From positions 276,250 to 340,249 of the forward strand of contig CAWEOT010000006.1 in the NCBI GenBank assembly GCA_963810775.1: DNA of 64,000 nt. The letters run 5' to 3'. Numbering within the stretch: position 1 is the stretch's first letter; each line of letters opens with the position of its first letter. Shown here piece by piece: positions 19,784-29,285 of this stretch. The notes beneath the pieces were generated by a model. That model saw nothing but the letters and a program-made list of their open reading frames with translations. It had not been told where the DNA came from and did no database searches. The stretch comes from DATBVX01 sp963810775. Lineage in GTDB: Bacteria > Pseudomonadota > Gammaproteobacteria > Steroidobacterales > Steroidobacteraceae. The position numbers were made by a program, and so were the translations under genes.

Positions 19784-20549
19784 ATGACAAAGCATCATGA
19801 CCGGAACACGTGAGGAGTGGCTGACAGCACGGATCGAGCTGCTCAAGGCAGAGAAGGATCTCACGCGGCGCAGCGACGAGTTGGCGCGGCGCCGGCAGGA
19901 GCTGCCGTGGGTTCGCATCGACAAGGAGTATAGATTCGAGACCGACGAGGGGAGCGCCTCGCTGAAAGAGCTCTTCCGAGGGCGCTCGCAGCTCCTCGTT
20001 TACCACTTCATGTTCGGGCCCGACTACAAGGCGGGATGCCCCTCCTGCTCGTCGATCGCGGATGGGTTCGACGGATTCGCCGTGCACCTGGCAAACCATG
20101 ACGTGACGCTCTCGGCCGTGTCGCGGGCGCCGCTCGCGAAATTGCAGGCATACAAGCGGCGCATGGGGTGGTCGTTTCCCTGGGCGTCCTCATTCGGCGG
20201 CGAATTCAACTTCGACTTCAACGTCTCGATCACCGAGGAGCAACAGCGCGCCGGTGGCGTCGAATACAACTACGAGCGCGACCGCCACCCAATCGTCGCG
20301 AAAGAGCCGCCGGAACTCGTCAAACAGATCGCGGCCGGATGCGGAGTCGACGCGCCCGCGTTCACGCGCGACCGGCCGGGCATGAGCACGTTCGCGATCG
20401 AGGACGGTGTCGTTTACCACACCTATTCCACCTATGCGCGCGGACTCGACGGCCTCTGGGGCATGTACCAGTGGCTCGATCGCGCACCTCTCGGGCGCAA
20501 TGAGCAAGGCTTTTGGTGGCGGCGTCACGACGAGTACGACAAGCGCTGA
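19784..20549 (+). CDS. DUF899 thioredoxin-like protein, copy 1, early frame break
   Basis: About 250 residues. The CPSC motif in KAGCPSCSSIADGF sits where thioredoxin-fold DUF899 proteins carry their CxxC; conserved QLLVYHFMFGPDY and the C-terminal FWWRRHDEYD are present. The true start is probably ATG 19784 with AGGAG upstream, reading MTKH and then breaking after one extra base near 19795. Without that base the product would continue as TGTREEW, exactly matching the neighbouring paralogue's MTKHRTGTSEEW. Otherwise translation would start at 19797 without a ribosome site. Presumed dithiol-disulfide oxidoreductase. Tandem with copy 2. Confidence 0.85.
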
Positions 20550-20731
20550 GCGCGGCGCGCGCGATCGGGGCAGTCGTCGTCGGGACAAGGTTGTTTCTGA
20601 TCGTGGAACAAATCCCGTTTCTGAACTGACGAAGTTTAGACCAGCGCTCTGATCGGCACGTTCGCTTAGCAGCGACATGCTTTGATTGAGCGTTGTCCGC
20701 AAACCATGGAAGGACACCACGAGGTAACGGC

Positions 20732-21511
20732 ATGACGAAGCACAGGACAGGGACGAGCGAAGAGTGGCGGGCGGCGCGGCTCGAGCTGCTGGAAGCCGAG
20801 AAGGAACTGACGCGGCGCGGTGACGAGCTGGCGCGCCGGCGGCAGGAGCTGCCGTGGGTGAGGATCGACAAGGACTACCGGTTCGACACGGACGACGGTA
20901 GCGTCGAGCTGGCGGACCTTTTCCAAGGGCGCTCGCAGCTCCTCGTCTACCACTTCATGTTCGGGCCCGACTACAAATCAGGTTGTCCAGCGTGCTCGGC
21001 GATCGCTGACGGGTTCAACGGCGCGGTCGTGCACCTGGCCAACCACGACGTGATGCTCTGGGCGGTCTCGCGGGCGCCCCTCGCCAAGCTACAGGCCTAC
21101 AAGCGAAGAATGGGTTGGTCCTTTCCCTGGGCGTCTTCTCTCGGCAGCGACTTCAATCTGGACTTCAATGTCCAGGTCACAGAACAGCAACAGCGCGAAG
21201 GCGCTGTCGTCGAGTACAACTTCCGACGCGAGCCGGCATGGCAGCCACGCGACAGCAAGGGGTCGGAGACACCCGAAGGGCCCACCAGGGGTGCTGCCAT
21301 GACTGGCACAGACGTGGCCACGTACGTGCGTGAGGAGCCGGGGATGAGCGCGTTCGCGCTCGAGGACGGCAGCGTCTATCACACGTATTCCGCCTATGCG
21401 CGCGGACTCGATGGGCTCTGGGGCGCGTACCAATGGCTGGACCGTGCCCCCAAGGGACGCAATGAGCCGGACTTCTGGTGGCGCCGCCACGACGAGTACG
21501 ATGAGCGCTGA
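20732..21511 (+). CDS. DUF899 thioredoxin-like protein, copy 2
   Basis: 259 residues from ATG 20732, preceded by GAGG. Same architecture as copy 1: N-terminal helical ELLEAEKELTRRGDELARRRQ, QLLVYHFMFGPDY, a CPAC motif in KSGCPACSAIADGF and the terminal FWWRRHDEYDER. The two copies are closely alike over most of their length but differ in a segment after the central EYNF/EYNY, where copy 2 has a longer insert (about ten residues). The tandem arrangement points to a local duplication followed by divergence. Function beyond a thioredoxin fold is not established. Confidence 0.9.
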   Translation: MTKHRTGTSEEWRAARLELLEAEKELTRRGDELARRRQELPWVRIDKDYRFDTDDGSVELADLFQGRSQLLVYHFMFGPDYKSGCPACSAIADGFNGAVVHLANHDVMLWAVSRAPLAKLQAYKRRMGWSFPWASSLGSDFNLDFNVQVTEQQQREGAVVEYNFRREPAWQPRDSKGSETPEGPTRGAAMTGTDVATYVREEPGMSAFALEDGSVYHTYSAYARGLDGLWGAYQWLDRAPKGRNEPDFWWRRHDEYDER

Positions 21512-21558
21512 CTGCACCCGATCTTCTTGCTCTGAGCTGAAATCTCAGGTCGGTGGCA

Positions 21559-21588
21559 CCGCGCGGGCGCTTGGGGTAACCCGCGCGG
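21559..21588. terminator. Hairpin between convergent genes
   Basis: CCGCGCGGG at 21559-21567 pairs with CCCGCGCGG at 21580-21588 across a 12-base loop, between the stops of the DUF899 gene and the converging NmrA gene. No T-run, so it may be a folding barrier more than a classical terminator. Confidence 0.4.
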
Positions 21589-21599
21589 GCACCACAGAC

Positions 21600-22566
21600 T
21601 TACGCAGCTGCGACGGTCTCATTTGCGAACGCGTCACGATTCTTTCGCAGCCACTGCTCGAAGGTTTGCAGCTGCGGGAACAGTCGTCGCGCAGCCTCCA
21701 CGTCGCGCGGCGCGCGGAAGCGCTGCTCGAAATCGCGCTTGAACTGAAACATGTTGCCGAGATCGTCCGCGCCCGGAAATCCAAACCCGCGATAGGTCTC
21801 AGGGCTCACCGCGTTGTAGCGCACGGGACGCCCAAGGACGCGCGTGAAGATCTCCGCCATCTCGTTGCCACTGAGATGCTCTCCCGCAATCGCGACGGAG
21901 CGACCGATCGCAGCCTTGCCTTGCTTGAAGAGGCCAAGCGCAACGCCGCCGATGTCCGAGGCAGCAATCGCCGGCAATTTCGCATCGCCCAAATCGAAGG
22001 CGAACGCCAGCTCACCATCCGGTCCCGGCTTCGGCCCCATGCCGAAGTGGACGAAGTTGTCCCAGTAGAACGAGGTGTAAAGGAGCGTCACCGGCAGGCC
22101 GCGCGAGGTGAATTCCTTGTTCGCCTCACCCTTGGCATCGAAGTGCGGCACGTTGTAGTGACCGCCGAGCACCGGCATGCGCTTTCCATCCGCCGGAAAT
22201 ACTTCCCGGGTGTCCTCGAGTGTCGACCAGATGACGTGCGCCACTTCGGCGCGTCGCGCGCCTTCGGCGAGGTTGGTGGCCTGCACGTACTCTTTCTCAG
22301 CTGAGAAGTGCTCCCAGAAATTCGTCACGCAGTAGGCGCCATACGCACCTTTCATCGCACGCTCGAGACTCGACACATCGTCGATGTCGGCCACGACAAT
22401 CTCAGCACCCGCGGCGGCGAGCGAGCGCGCCTTGAGGGGAGTCCGGTTTGCGGGTCACTGCCCGCACTGCGAATTCGCGCTTCGGATCCGCCAGGATCGC
22501 GCGCGCCAAGCCACCGCCCTGAGCGCCCGTGGCGCCGAACACAGTAATCACACGTTGCTTGCTCAT
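21600..22566 (-). CDS. NmrA-like NAD(P)-binding protein, one frame break
   Basis: About 320 residues. The Rossmann motif at the N-terminus (VITVFGATGAQGGGLARAIL) and NmrA-type body (KGAYGAYCVTNFWEH, LYTSFYWDNF) mark an atypical short-chain dehydrogenase of the NmrA/HSCARG group, which sense NAD(P) redox state rather than catalyse. ATG 22566 has AAGGAG upstream. The frame changes near 22437 between RKPDSP and KARSLAAAGAEIV, a single-base event. It is divergently transcribed from a LysR gene across 231 bases, a classic arrangement for LysR control of the neighbour. Confidence 0.85.
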
Positions 22567-22797
22567 CTCAGATCTCCTTGGTCTTGGTTGCGACCGCTGC
22601 CTGCGCAGCGGCACGCGGAAATTGAATCGTGGGCTCCGCGGCTGCCTGTTCGGGCGGCACGTACGCCGGCGCGGCCTCACCTGCCGGGCCGAGACCATAA
22701 GGCACCAAAACCGTGGGGTGGAAATGTACGCGCGACTTTAAGTCCGCAGTGGAGTAATTTTGGCGCCTGACTGATTCCAGACAGGAACCAATAGGAC

Positions 22798-23700
22798 ATG
22801 CCTGAAGATCGCATGCAGGGGATCGACACCTTCGTGCAGGCCGTGGAAGCGGGAAGTTTTGCACTTGCTGCCGAGCGCATGCGGGTCACGCGCTCCGCCG
22901 TCGCCAAGTCGATCGCGCGGCTCGAGCAGCGCCTTGGCACGCGGCTCTTTCACCGCACAACCCGCAAGCAAACCCTTACCGAGCACGGGCAGGCCTACTA
23001 CGAACGATGCAAGCGAGCGCTCGCCGAGATCGATGCAGCCGAAGCGATCTTCGACGATGGCCGGCGCGAGCCCGCCGGAACGTTGCGCGTGAGCGCACCG
23101 GTCATCTTCGGTCGCCACTACGTAGCCCCGGTGCTCACGAGGCTCGCCAATCGTCACGCGCGCCTCACGATCGAGCTTTCTTTCAGCGATCGCGTCGTCG
23201 ATATGCTCGAGCAGGGGTTCGATCTCGCGGTGCGCCTCGGTCAGCTGCGTGACAGCGCAACTCTCACGGCCCGGCGACTCGTGACCGATCGGTTCGTCAT
23301 GTGCGCATCATCCGCCTACCTCGCGCGTCGCGGACATCCGCAAAACCCGGACGATTTTGCAGGCCACACGGGCATCCTCTATATGTATCCCGGCCGCGAA
23401 ACGCCGTGGCAAATGCGCGATGCGAACGGCAAGCTCAAGGACCTGCGCGTCGAGCGGCGTTTGCGGTTCGATGATGTGCAGGCGATCGCGGATGCCGCCA
23501 TCGCCGGCGCCGGGATCGCACGCTTGCCACGCTGGCTCGTCGCGCCCTACTTGCGCGCGGGTGAGCTCGTGCTGCTCCCGGAAACCGAAGGCGAGATGGA
23601 ACAGCTCCACGCGGTCTGGCCGAACACACGCTATCTCCCCGCGAAGACACGCGCGGCGATCGATGCGCTCGCGAAAGAGATCCCGGCGATGCTGGCCTAG
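22798..23700 (+). CDS. LysR-family transcriptional regulator
   Basis: 300 residues. Winged helix-turn-helix at about 5-65 (FVQAVEAGSFALAAERMRVTRSAVAKSIARLE, GTRLFHRTTR), then a periplasmic-binding-protein-like effector domain. Closest in style to the CrgA/DsdC-like LysR group with a short hinge. It probably regulates the divergent NmrA gene; the effector is unknown. Its stop codon overlaps the start of the next gene by one base, so it may be co-translated with the DNA glycosylase gene downstream. Confidence 0.92.
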   Translation: MPEDRMQGIDTFVQAVEAGSFALAAERMRVTRSAVAKSIARLEQRLGTRLFHRTTRKQTLTEHGQAYYERCKRALAEIDAAEAIFDDGRREPAGTLRVSAPVIFGRHYVAPVLTRLANRHARLTIELSFSDRVVDMLEQGFDLAVRLGQLRDSATLTARRLVTDRFVMCASSAYLARRGHPQNPDDFAGHTGILYMYPGRETPWQMRDANGKLKDLRVERRLRFDDVQAIADAAIAGAGIARLPRWLVAPYLRAGELVLLPETEGEMEQLHAVWPNTRYLPAKTRAAIDALAKEIPAMLA

Positions 23701-24398
23701 TGGGTGACGCCATCGTCACCTTCGCCGACAAGACCCTGGAATTCCTCGCGCGCTTGCGAGCGCCCCGCGGTTTGCCACAGGGCGTCGAGGTCATGAATCC
23801 ATACCGCGATCAGCGCGTGCAGAGCTACGTTGCGAGTTTCTTCAGCACCTTCTATTCCGATACCGCGCCGCGCACCTTCGTGTTCGGAATCAATCCCGGC
23901 AGGTTCGGCGGCGGACGCACCGGCGTCATGTTCACCGACCCGGTCGCACTCGAGGTGTGCTGCGGGATTCCGAACGATCTTGAGAAGCGTCGCGAGATCT
24001 CATCACAGTTCATCTATGACTTCATCGGCGAGTACGGCGGCGCCAGGGACTTTTATGGCCGCTTCTTCCTGACCGCGGTGTCCCCGCTCGGTTTCGTCCG
24101 CAAGGGCTTGAACTTCAACTACTACGACGATCCCCGACTGCTTGCGCGGCTGAAGCCATTTATCGTCCGCACGATCCAGCAGCAACTCGCGTTCGGCGCA
24201 CGCCGCGAAGCTGCGATCGTCCTCGGCGCGGGTGCGAACTATCGGCACCTCGCGGTCCTCAACGAGGAGTACCAGTTCTTCGAAAAGCTGGTGGCGCTCG
24301 ACCACCCGCGCTTCATCATGCAATACCGCCGCAAGCGGCTGCGCGAGTACCGCCGCAAGTACCTCGACGTATTCACTCAGGCTCGCGCAAGCCTCTAA
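23700..24398 (+). CDS. SMUG2-type uracil-DNA glycosylase family protein
   Basis: 232 residues, starting at GTG 23700, which overlaps the LysR stop TAG. The first active-site motif is visible as FGINPGRFGGGRTGV, like the GINPG motif of SMUG-type glycosylases, and the second motif lies near the C-terminus as DHPRFIMQYRRKR. It should remove uracil or modified pyrimidines from DNA for base-excision repair. Neighbouring Ku suggests a local repair cluster. No frame break. Family assignment rests on motifs and length; substrate is inferred. Confidence 0.85.
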   Translation: MGDAIVTFADKTLEFLARLRAPRGLPQGVEVMNPYRDQRVQSYVASFFSTFYSDTAPRTFVFGINPGRFGGGRTGVMFTDPVALEVCCGIPNDLEKRREISSQFIYDFIGEYGGARDFYGRFFLTAVSPLGFVRKGLNFNYYDDPRLLARLKPFIVRTIQQQLAFGARREAAIVLGAGANYRHLAVLNEEYQFFEKLVALDHPRFIMQYRRKRLREYRRKYLDVFTQARASL

Positions 24399-24553
24399 CT
24401 ACTGCCCGGTGAATCCTTGGATCACGCGCGTTGTCAGAAGGAGCATCCCGCCGCGAACCTGGCGCGGTTGCGCCGTGCCCGCGTGCGGTGGCATGATGTT
24501 CTTCCGACCAAACATAGCCTTACGCAAGCTTTCTCGAACTCGGGTAGCGAGAG

Positions 24554-24567
24554 AGTCTTAAAAGACT
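24554..24567. promoter_or_regulatory. Inverted repeat upstream of ku
   Basis: AGTCTT, two A, AAGACT: six-base arms immediately before the purine-rich ribosome site and ATG 24578 of the Ku gene. Could be an operator or an mRNA hairpin affecting translation. Confidence 0.35.
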
Positions 24568-24577
24568 GAGAGGGTCC

Positions 24578-25456
24578 ATGGCCGCACCACGCTCTATCGG
24601 TTCACTAACAATCTCGTTCGGGCTCGTCGCGATCCCGGTGAAGCTCTTCACGGCGACGCAATCCTCCGGGCAGTTCTCATTCAATCTGCTGCATAAGGAT
24701 TGCGGCTCGCGCCTCAAGCAGCAGTACATCTGCATCAAGGACGGCTCGATCGTCGAGCGCGACGACATGGTGAAGGGCTACGAATTCGCCAAGGACCAGT
24801 ACGTCACCTTCTCGCCCGAAGAGATCAAGCAGCTCGAGGAAGTCGGCACGCATTCGGTCGACATCTCGGAGTTCGTGCCGATCGAGTCGGTCGATCCCGT
24901 GTACTTCGACAAGATGTACTATCTTGTCGCCCGGACAAAGGGTGCCGCGAAGTCCTACGCGCTCCTCACCGAGGCGCTGAATGAGATGAAGCAGTGTGCG
25001 GTCGGCCGCTGGGCGAGCAAGGGCAAGGCGCATATCGTGATCCTGCGCCCGATCGGCAAGGTCCTCTCGATGCAGCAGCTCCATTTCGCGGGCGAGGTAC
25101 GCCCCGCGACCGAAGTCGAAGTGCCGAAGACCGACGTGAAGGCGCAGGAGCTCAAGCTCGCGCGCCAGCTCATCGAGCAGCAGATGAGCGCGAAGTACGA
25201 CCCGACCGCGTACGTCGATGAAGTGAAGGGACGCATCGACGCGGAGATCCAGAAGAAGGTGGAAGGTCAGGAGATTTCCGTGACCGAGGCACCGCCCGAG
25301 GGCAAGGGCAAGGTCATCGATCTCATGGAAGCGCTGCGCGCGAGTCTCGAGAAGACCGAGAAGGCGCGCGTCACCGTCTCGAAGATCGGTGAGCGCAAGG
25401 CACCGAAGCGTGTCGAAGAGGCGGCGAAGACCGCCCGTAAATCGACGCGGCGGTAA
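24578..25456 (+). CDS. ku: Ku protein of non-homologous end joining
   Basis: 292 residues. The family start ARSIGSLTISFGLVAIPVKL is typical of bacterial Ku, followed by the beta-barrel core that rings DNA ends (VDPVYFDKMYYLVA) and the helical LKLARQLIEQQMSAKYDPTAY segment. A short lysine/arginine-rich tail (ARKSTRR) is characteristic and helps DNA binding and LigD recruitment. Works as a homodimer bridging broken ends. LigD lies about 15 kb upstream. The MerR-HTH/TPR gene begins 17 bases after the stop and is probably in the same transcript. Confidence 0.97.
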   Translation: MAAPRSIGSLTISFGLVAIPVKLFTATQSSGQFSFNLLHKDCGSRLKQQYICIKDGSIVERDDMVKGYEFAKDQYVTFSPEEIKQLEEVGTHSVDISEFVPIESVDPVYFDKMYYLVARTKGAAKSYALLTEALNEMKQCAVGRWASKGKAHIVILRPIGKVLSMQQLHFAGEVRPATEVEVPKTDVKAQELKLARQLIEQQMSAKYDPTAYVDEVKGRIDAEIQKKVEGQEISVTEAPPEGKGKVIDLMEALRASLEKTEKARVTVSKIGERKAPKRVEEAAKTARKSTRR

Positions 25457-25473
25457 TCCCGCAGAGAGACGCG

Positions 25474-26341
25474 ATGCATTCCTACAGCGTGCGGGACGTG
25501 GAACGTGTCCTGCAGCTGTCGCGCAGTACCATTCAAGGACTGATCGACGGCGGCTTCGTCAAACCGGCGCGCGGTCCGCGACGCCAATACCAGTTTTCCT
25601 TCCAGGACCTCATTGTCCTGCGCGCCGCGCGTGCGCTCACGCAGACCAAGGTCTCGCGCAAGCGCATCCACAAAGCGCTGAAAGAGCTGCGTCGCGAGCT
25701 GCCCGATGAGATGCCACTCTCCGGCATCAGCATCACCGCGGTCGGCGATCGCGTGGTGGTGCGCGAAGGGTAAGAGTCGCTGGCAGGTCGATGACGGCCA
25801 GTACGTGCTGGGGCTCGATGTCAGCGTCGATGAAGGCGAGCTGCACGTGGTCGAAGTGCCCGCGCCTGACGCGATCGTCACTTCCGCCGTGGCGCCCGCA
25901 CAATCAGGCCCCGATGCGACCGATTCAGAAGTGTGGTTTGCGACCGGCGTCGAACTCGAGCTCACCGATCCGCGCAAGGCACAGGAAGCCTACGAACGCG
26001 CGGTCAGTGTCGATCCCGCCCACCTCGCGGCCTGGACCAACCTGGGCCGGCTGGTCCATGAGCGGGGCCAGCTCAAGAAGGCGGAGAACATCTATCGCCG
26101 CGCACTGAGCTACGTCCAGGCGGATTCGGTACTGATGTTCAATCTCGGCGTCGTACTCGAAGACTTGGGTCGCACACGTGCGGCCCTCGAGGCGTATCAG
26201 TCGGCGATCATCGAGGATCCGACCCTCGCTGACTGCCACTTCAACCTGGCGCGGCTCTATGAAACCTTCGGTCAGCCACAACACGCCATCCGGCACCTGG
26301 GCCAGTACCGGCGACTGACGACGAGCGCGCATCGTCAGTGA
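25474..26341 (+). CDS. MerR-type HTH and TPR protein downstream of ku, one frame break
   Basis: Two parts read in different frames. The first 99 residues hold a MerR-like helix-turn-helix (SYSVRDVERVLQLSRSTIQGLIDGG). The remainder, beginning GKSRWQVDDGQYVL, ends with at least three TPRs (AWTNLGRLVHERGQLKKAENIYRRAL, LMFNLGVVLEDLGRTRAALEAYQSAI, CHFNLARLYETFGQ). The frame change near 25770 is in a run of G and the join REG/GKSRWQ is smooth, so one gene is likely. A DNA-binding plus protein-interaction architecture suggests a regulator or scaffold working with Ku; this is inference from the 17-base spacing. Confidence 0.8.
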
Positions 26342-26391
26342 CGATCGTCAGTCGTGTACTCCTACGGCGGTCAGTTGAGTGACCGCGATAT

Positions 26392-26847
26392 TCAAGCCTC
26401 GCCGATGTCTTCGTTCCAGACGTCGGGATGCGCCTCGATGAATGCCCTGAGCAGGCTCACGCATTCGGGTGAATCCAGATCGATTACTTCGACACCTCGC
26501 TCGTGCAGCCAGTCGATTCCGCCGCGGAATGTGCGCGACTCGCCAACCACCACCTTACCGATCCGGAACTGGACGATGAGCCCGCTGCAATACCAACAAG
26601 GGGCCAACGTCGTGACCATGATCGTGTCCTGATACCGGCGCTGGCGGCCTGCCTTGCGGAAGGCGTCAGTCTCGCCGTGCACGGATGGATCGTTTTCCTG
26701 GACGCGGCGATTGTGTCCGCGCCCAAGCAGCTTCCCGCTTCGATCAAAGAGAGCCGCTCCGATCGGGATACCACCTTCAGCCAGGCCAAGCCTTGCCTCC
26801 TCGAGAGCCACGGCGAGCATTGCCTGGACGTCAGGTCCGTCTTTCAT
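26392..26847 (-). CDS. Nucleoside/cytosine deaminase of the CDA fold
   Basis: 151 residues from ATG 26847 with GGAGG upstream; longer readings to 26991 lack support. Zinc ligands are histidine and catalytic glutamate in VHGETDAF and the two cysteines of APCWYCSGL. The HGE motif followed by a TLAPCWYC signature is closer to fungal-type cytosine deaminases and tRNA/guanine deaminase-like proteins than to tetrameric cytidine deaminases. It probably deaminates cytosine, guanine or a related base. Close to the pyrimidine catabolism block, which fits a salvage role, but substrate is uncertain. Confidence 0.85.
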   Translation of the reverse strand: MKDGPDVQAMLAVALEEARLGLAEGGIPIGAALFDRSGKLLGRGHNRRVQENDPSVHGETDAFRKAGRQRRYQDTIMVTTLAPCWYCSGLIVQFRIGKVVVGESRTFRGGIDWLHERGVEVIDLDSPECVSLLRAFIEAHPDVWNEDIGEA

Positions 26848-26896
26848 GCCACCTCCGCCAACAGAACAAGGATAGCGGGGCGCGGCGTCAACCAAC

Positions 26897-26925
26897 AAAA
26901 AAAGGCCAGGAGAAAACTCCTGGCC
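26897..26925 (-). terminator. Rho-independent terminator of the TonB receptor gene
   Basis: On the minus strand GGCCAGGAG, four-base loop, CTCCTGGCC, then a run of seven T. It lies about 25 bases after the receptor stop at 26948. Confidence 0.9.
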
Positions 26926-26947
26926 CCAGCCGTCGTTAGAACGCCGA

Positions 26948-29162
26948 TCAGAAGTCCTTGGAGAAGCGGACTCCGAACTCACTCGCATCATTGCTCAGCA
27001 TGACCAGTACGTAGTCGCCCGTGTTGAGCCTCGCATTGTCATAGCGCTCGTCCGTGACATTGCGGCCGTAAACCCCGACGGTCCAGTCGCCCTCGCCGGA
27101 CCGGTAACTGAAGTCGAAATTGATCAAGTCGCGGCTGTCGATCAGCGTAAACCTGGCCGGATCGTTGCTGGGCTCGCCAAACATTTCATCCCGGAAAGAC
27201 CAGTCAGCGCGGAACGTAAGCTCGCCGGCGCCCGCCGGAATCGTCAGCTCGGGACTCAGGGATGCGGTTAGTTCCGGTGTCAGCGGAGCGACTGCATTTG
27301 GATTTGGATCGTCGACGTCAGCGTCGATGTACCCAACGGTCGCGTGAATGCGGAAGTTATCGGTCGCAGCCCAAACACTTTCCAACTCCGCGCCGCGCGA
27401 GGTCTGGTCCACGACGATACTTTGCGTATTGAAGCCGGCCCCCGTCGTTGAACTCACCTGGTAAGGCAGGTCCGAGTATTCCGTATTGAACACGGCGATG
27501 CTCAACTGCAGGTTATCCAGGGGCTCTCCCTTCAAGCCCACCTCGTAGTTGATTGCCGTGACGTTGTCGGTAGCCACAAAACAGTTCGGATTACCGAACA
27601 GGCAGAACGGACGCGCCGGGTACTGGCCGGCCTGGTAGCCACTCTGGACCGAACCATAGAGCGTCATCCGGTCTGCGAATTTGTACGATGCCGAGACGTC
27701 CCAGGTGGTCTCCGACCCATCGTTGCTATTGGACGCCCCGATCACCCCTACCACGGGCATCGTGTCGGCTGATTTGTCATCTCACGTCTGCCGGACGCCG
27801 GCCGCGATCCGGAACCCATCCGTAAGGTGAAAGCCGACATTGCCGTAGATCGCCTGGCTGTCGAACTTCTGATGAAGGAAAAAGTCTCCGCTATTGGGGG
27901 CCGGGCACGGCGCAGCCTTCGTGCCGCAGTTGAAGCTCGTATCGTCCTGGAAGTTGTGCCCTTCCTCTTCGTAATAGAAAAGGCCGAGCACGTAATCGAA
28001 CGCACCACTCGTGCCCGTGACCTGAAATTCCACCGACTGCTGATCGGCTTCGCCGACCTCGGGGAACGAGAGGAAGTTGTCGAAGAAGCTGTCGTCGTCG
28101 AGTCCACTTTCGTATTCCGAGTGGCGGTCGCTCGCCAGCAGCTTGAAGTTGAGAACCTCCGACACCGCGTAGCCAACGGTCAGCGATACGCCGTAGGCCT
28201 CGTTCGTCACCTCGACCTGGTTTGTCTGGCCGGTGTTGTTGTCGTACGGATCGCTGGCCTGGTCGGAATTGCGGTAGCCCGCATTGTAAACGGCGCCGTT
28301 AGCGCCAGCGCAGGTCGCCGGGGGAGCCGGGGGGTTGGCTCGGCACGCGGCGCCAAGCTCGTCGATCAGCGTGTCATACGGCCGCAGGCCGTTGTCGCCC
28401 TGGCTACCGTCCGCGGTCACCAGGAACGACAGGCGTTCCGTCGGCTCCCACAGCATGGCGATGCGCCCGGATTTGTCCTGCAGTTCGCCGACTCGCCTGT
28501 TCGTGTCGACCAGCAGAAAATCCCCGAGTCCGTCACGGCTCGCATAGGCCAGCGGAGACGGACATGGCGAACTGATCGGTGAGGCGCATGTTCAAGTACA
28601 TGTCGGCGTTCAGCCGTTCGCGGCTCCCAGCCGACAGAGACACTTTTCCGCCCGTCTCGCCGCCCGGTTTCTGGGTGATGATATTGATGGCGCCACCGAT
28701 CGAATTGCGTCCGTACAGGGTGCCCTGCGGCCCGCGCAGCACTTCCACGCGCTCGATGTTGGCGAGACTCCAGTTCTGGCCGACCTGGCGACCGAGATAG
28801 ATGCCATCCACATAGACGCCGACGCCCGGCTCCGTCGTGATCAGGTGATCCTGCAGGCCGATGCCGCGGATGAACGGATTCGCCGACGAGGTCTGGCCGG
28901 CCGAAAAACCAGTCACGTTCAAATTCGGCACGAACTTGCCGATATCTGTGAGATCCGTGATGCCCTGTTTTTCCATGGTTTCCGGTGAGAACGCGCTGAT
29001 GGCCGCAGGGACGTCATAGATGTTCTGTTCGAGCTTCTGAGCGGTGACGATGACCGTTTCGAAAACCGGCTCGGAAGCTTGCTGGGCGACTGCGGCCCCA
29101 TCGACACCGAACACGCCGATCGATACGGCGCTCATGATGATCGCCAGATTTCCCTTGTTCAT
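26948..29162 (-). CDS. TonB-dependent outer-membrane receptor (nucleoside locus), frame break and in-frame stop
   Basis: About 735 residues. Signal peptide ends near AAVAQQ; a TonB box ETVIVTAQK follows, then the plug (NPFIRGIGLQD, RVEVLRGPQGTLYGRNSIGGAINIITQKP) and beta-barrel to a terminal phenylalanine. The frame changes near 28548 (between SAG and YASRDG). A TGA at 27782-27784 (RQT, stop, DDKSADTMP) then lies in the correct frame with the remainder, as if TGG were read as TGA. Its divergent neighbours deoA, CNT transporter and a RutR-like regulator suggest nucleosides as substrate. ATG 29162 preferred over 29168 for its GGGG ribosome site. Unclear whether it is a pseudogene or a sequencing error. 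Confidence 0.85.
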
Positions 29163-29230
29163 GCGCATCCCCCCATGAATGATGCCGCCATTAGTGCATC
29201 CCGGGCAGCTTATGTATAAGAATACACTTC

Positions 29231-29246
29231 TTTATCAAATGGTAAA
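29231..29246. promoter_or_regulatory. RutR-like operator palindrome
   Basis: TTTATCAAATGGTAAA matches the RutR consensus TTGACCA-NN-TGGTCAA at 11 of its 14 defined positions. It sits in the 120-base divergent promoter of the TonB receptor and deoA, in AT-rich sequence. A RutR-like TetR gene lies at the end of the deoA operon. Confidence 0.6.
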
Positions 29247-29285
29247 AATTTTGAACGATCGTCCGACTCTTACCCGGGAGAATCG

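Noticed and set aside
19784..21511. Tandem DUF899 genes as an insertion-element duplication
   Set aside because: No transposase, terminal inverted repeats or target duplication are visible; simple gene duplication explains it.
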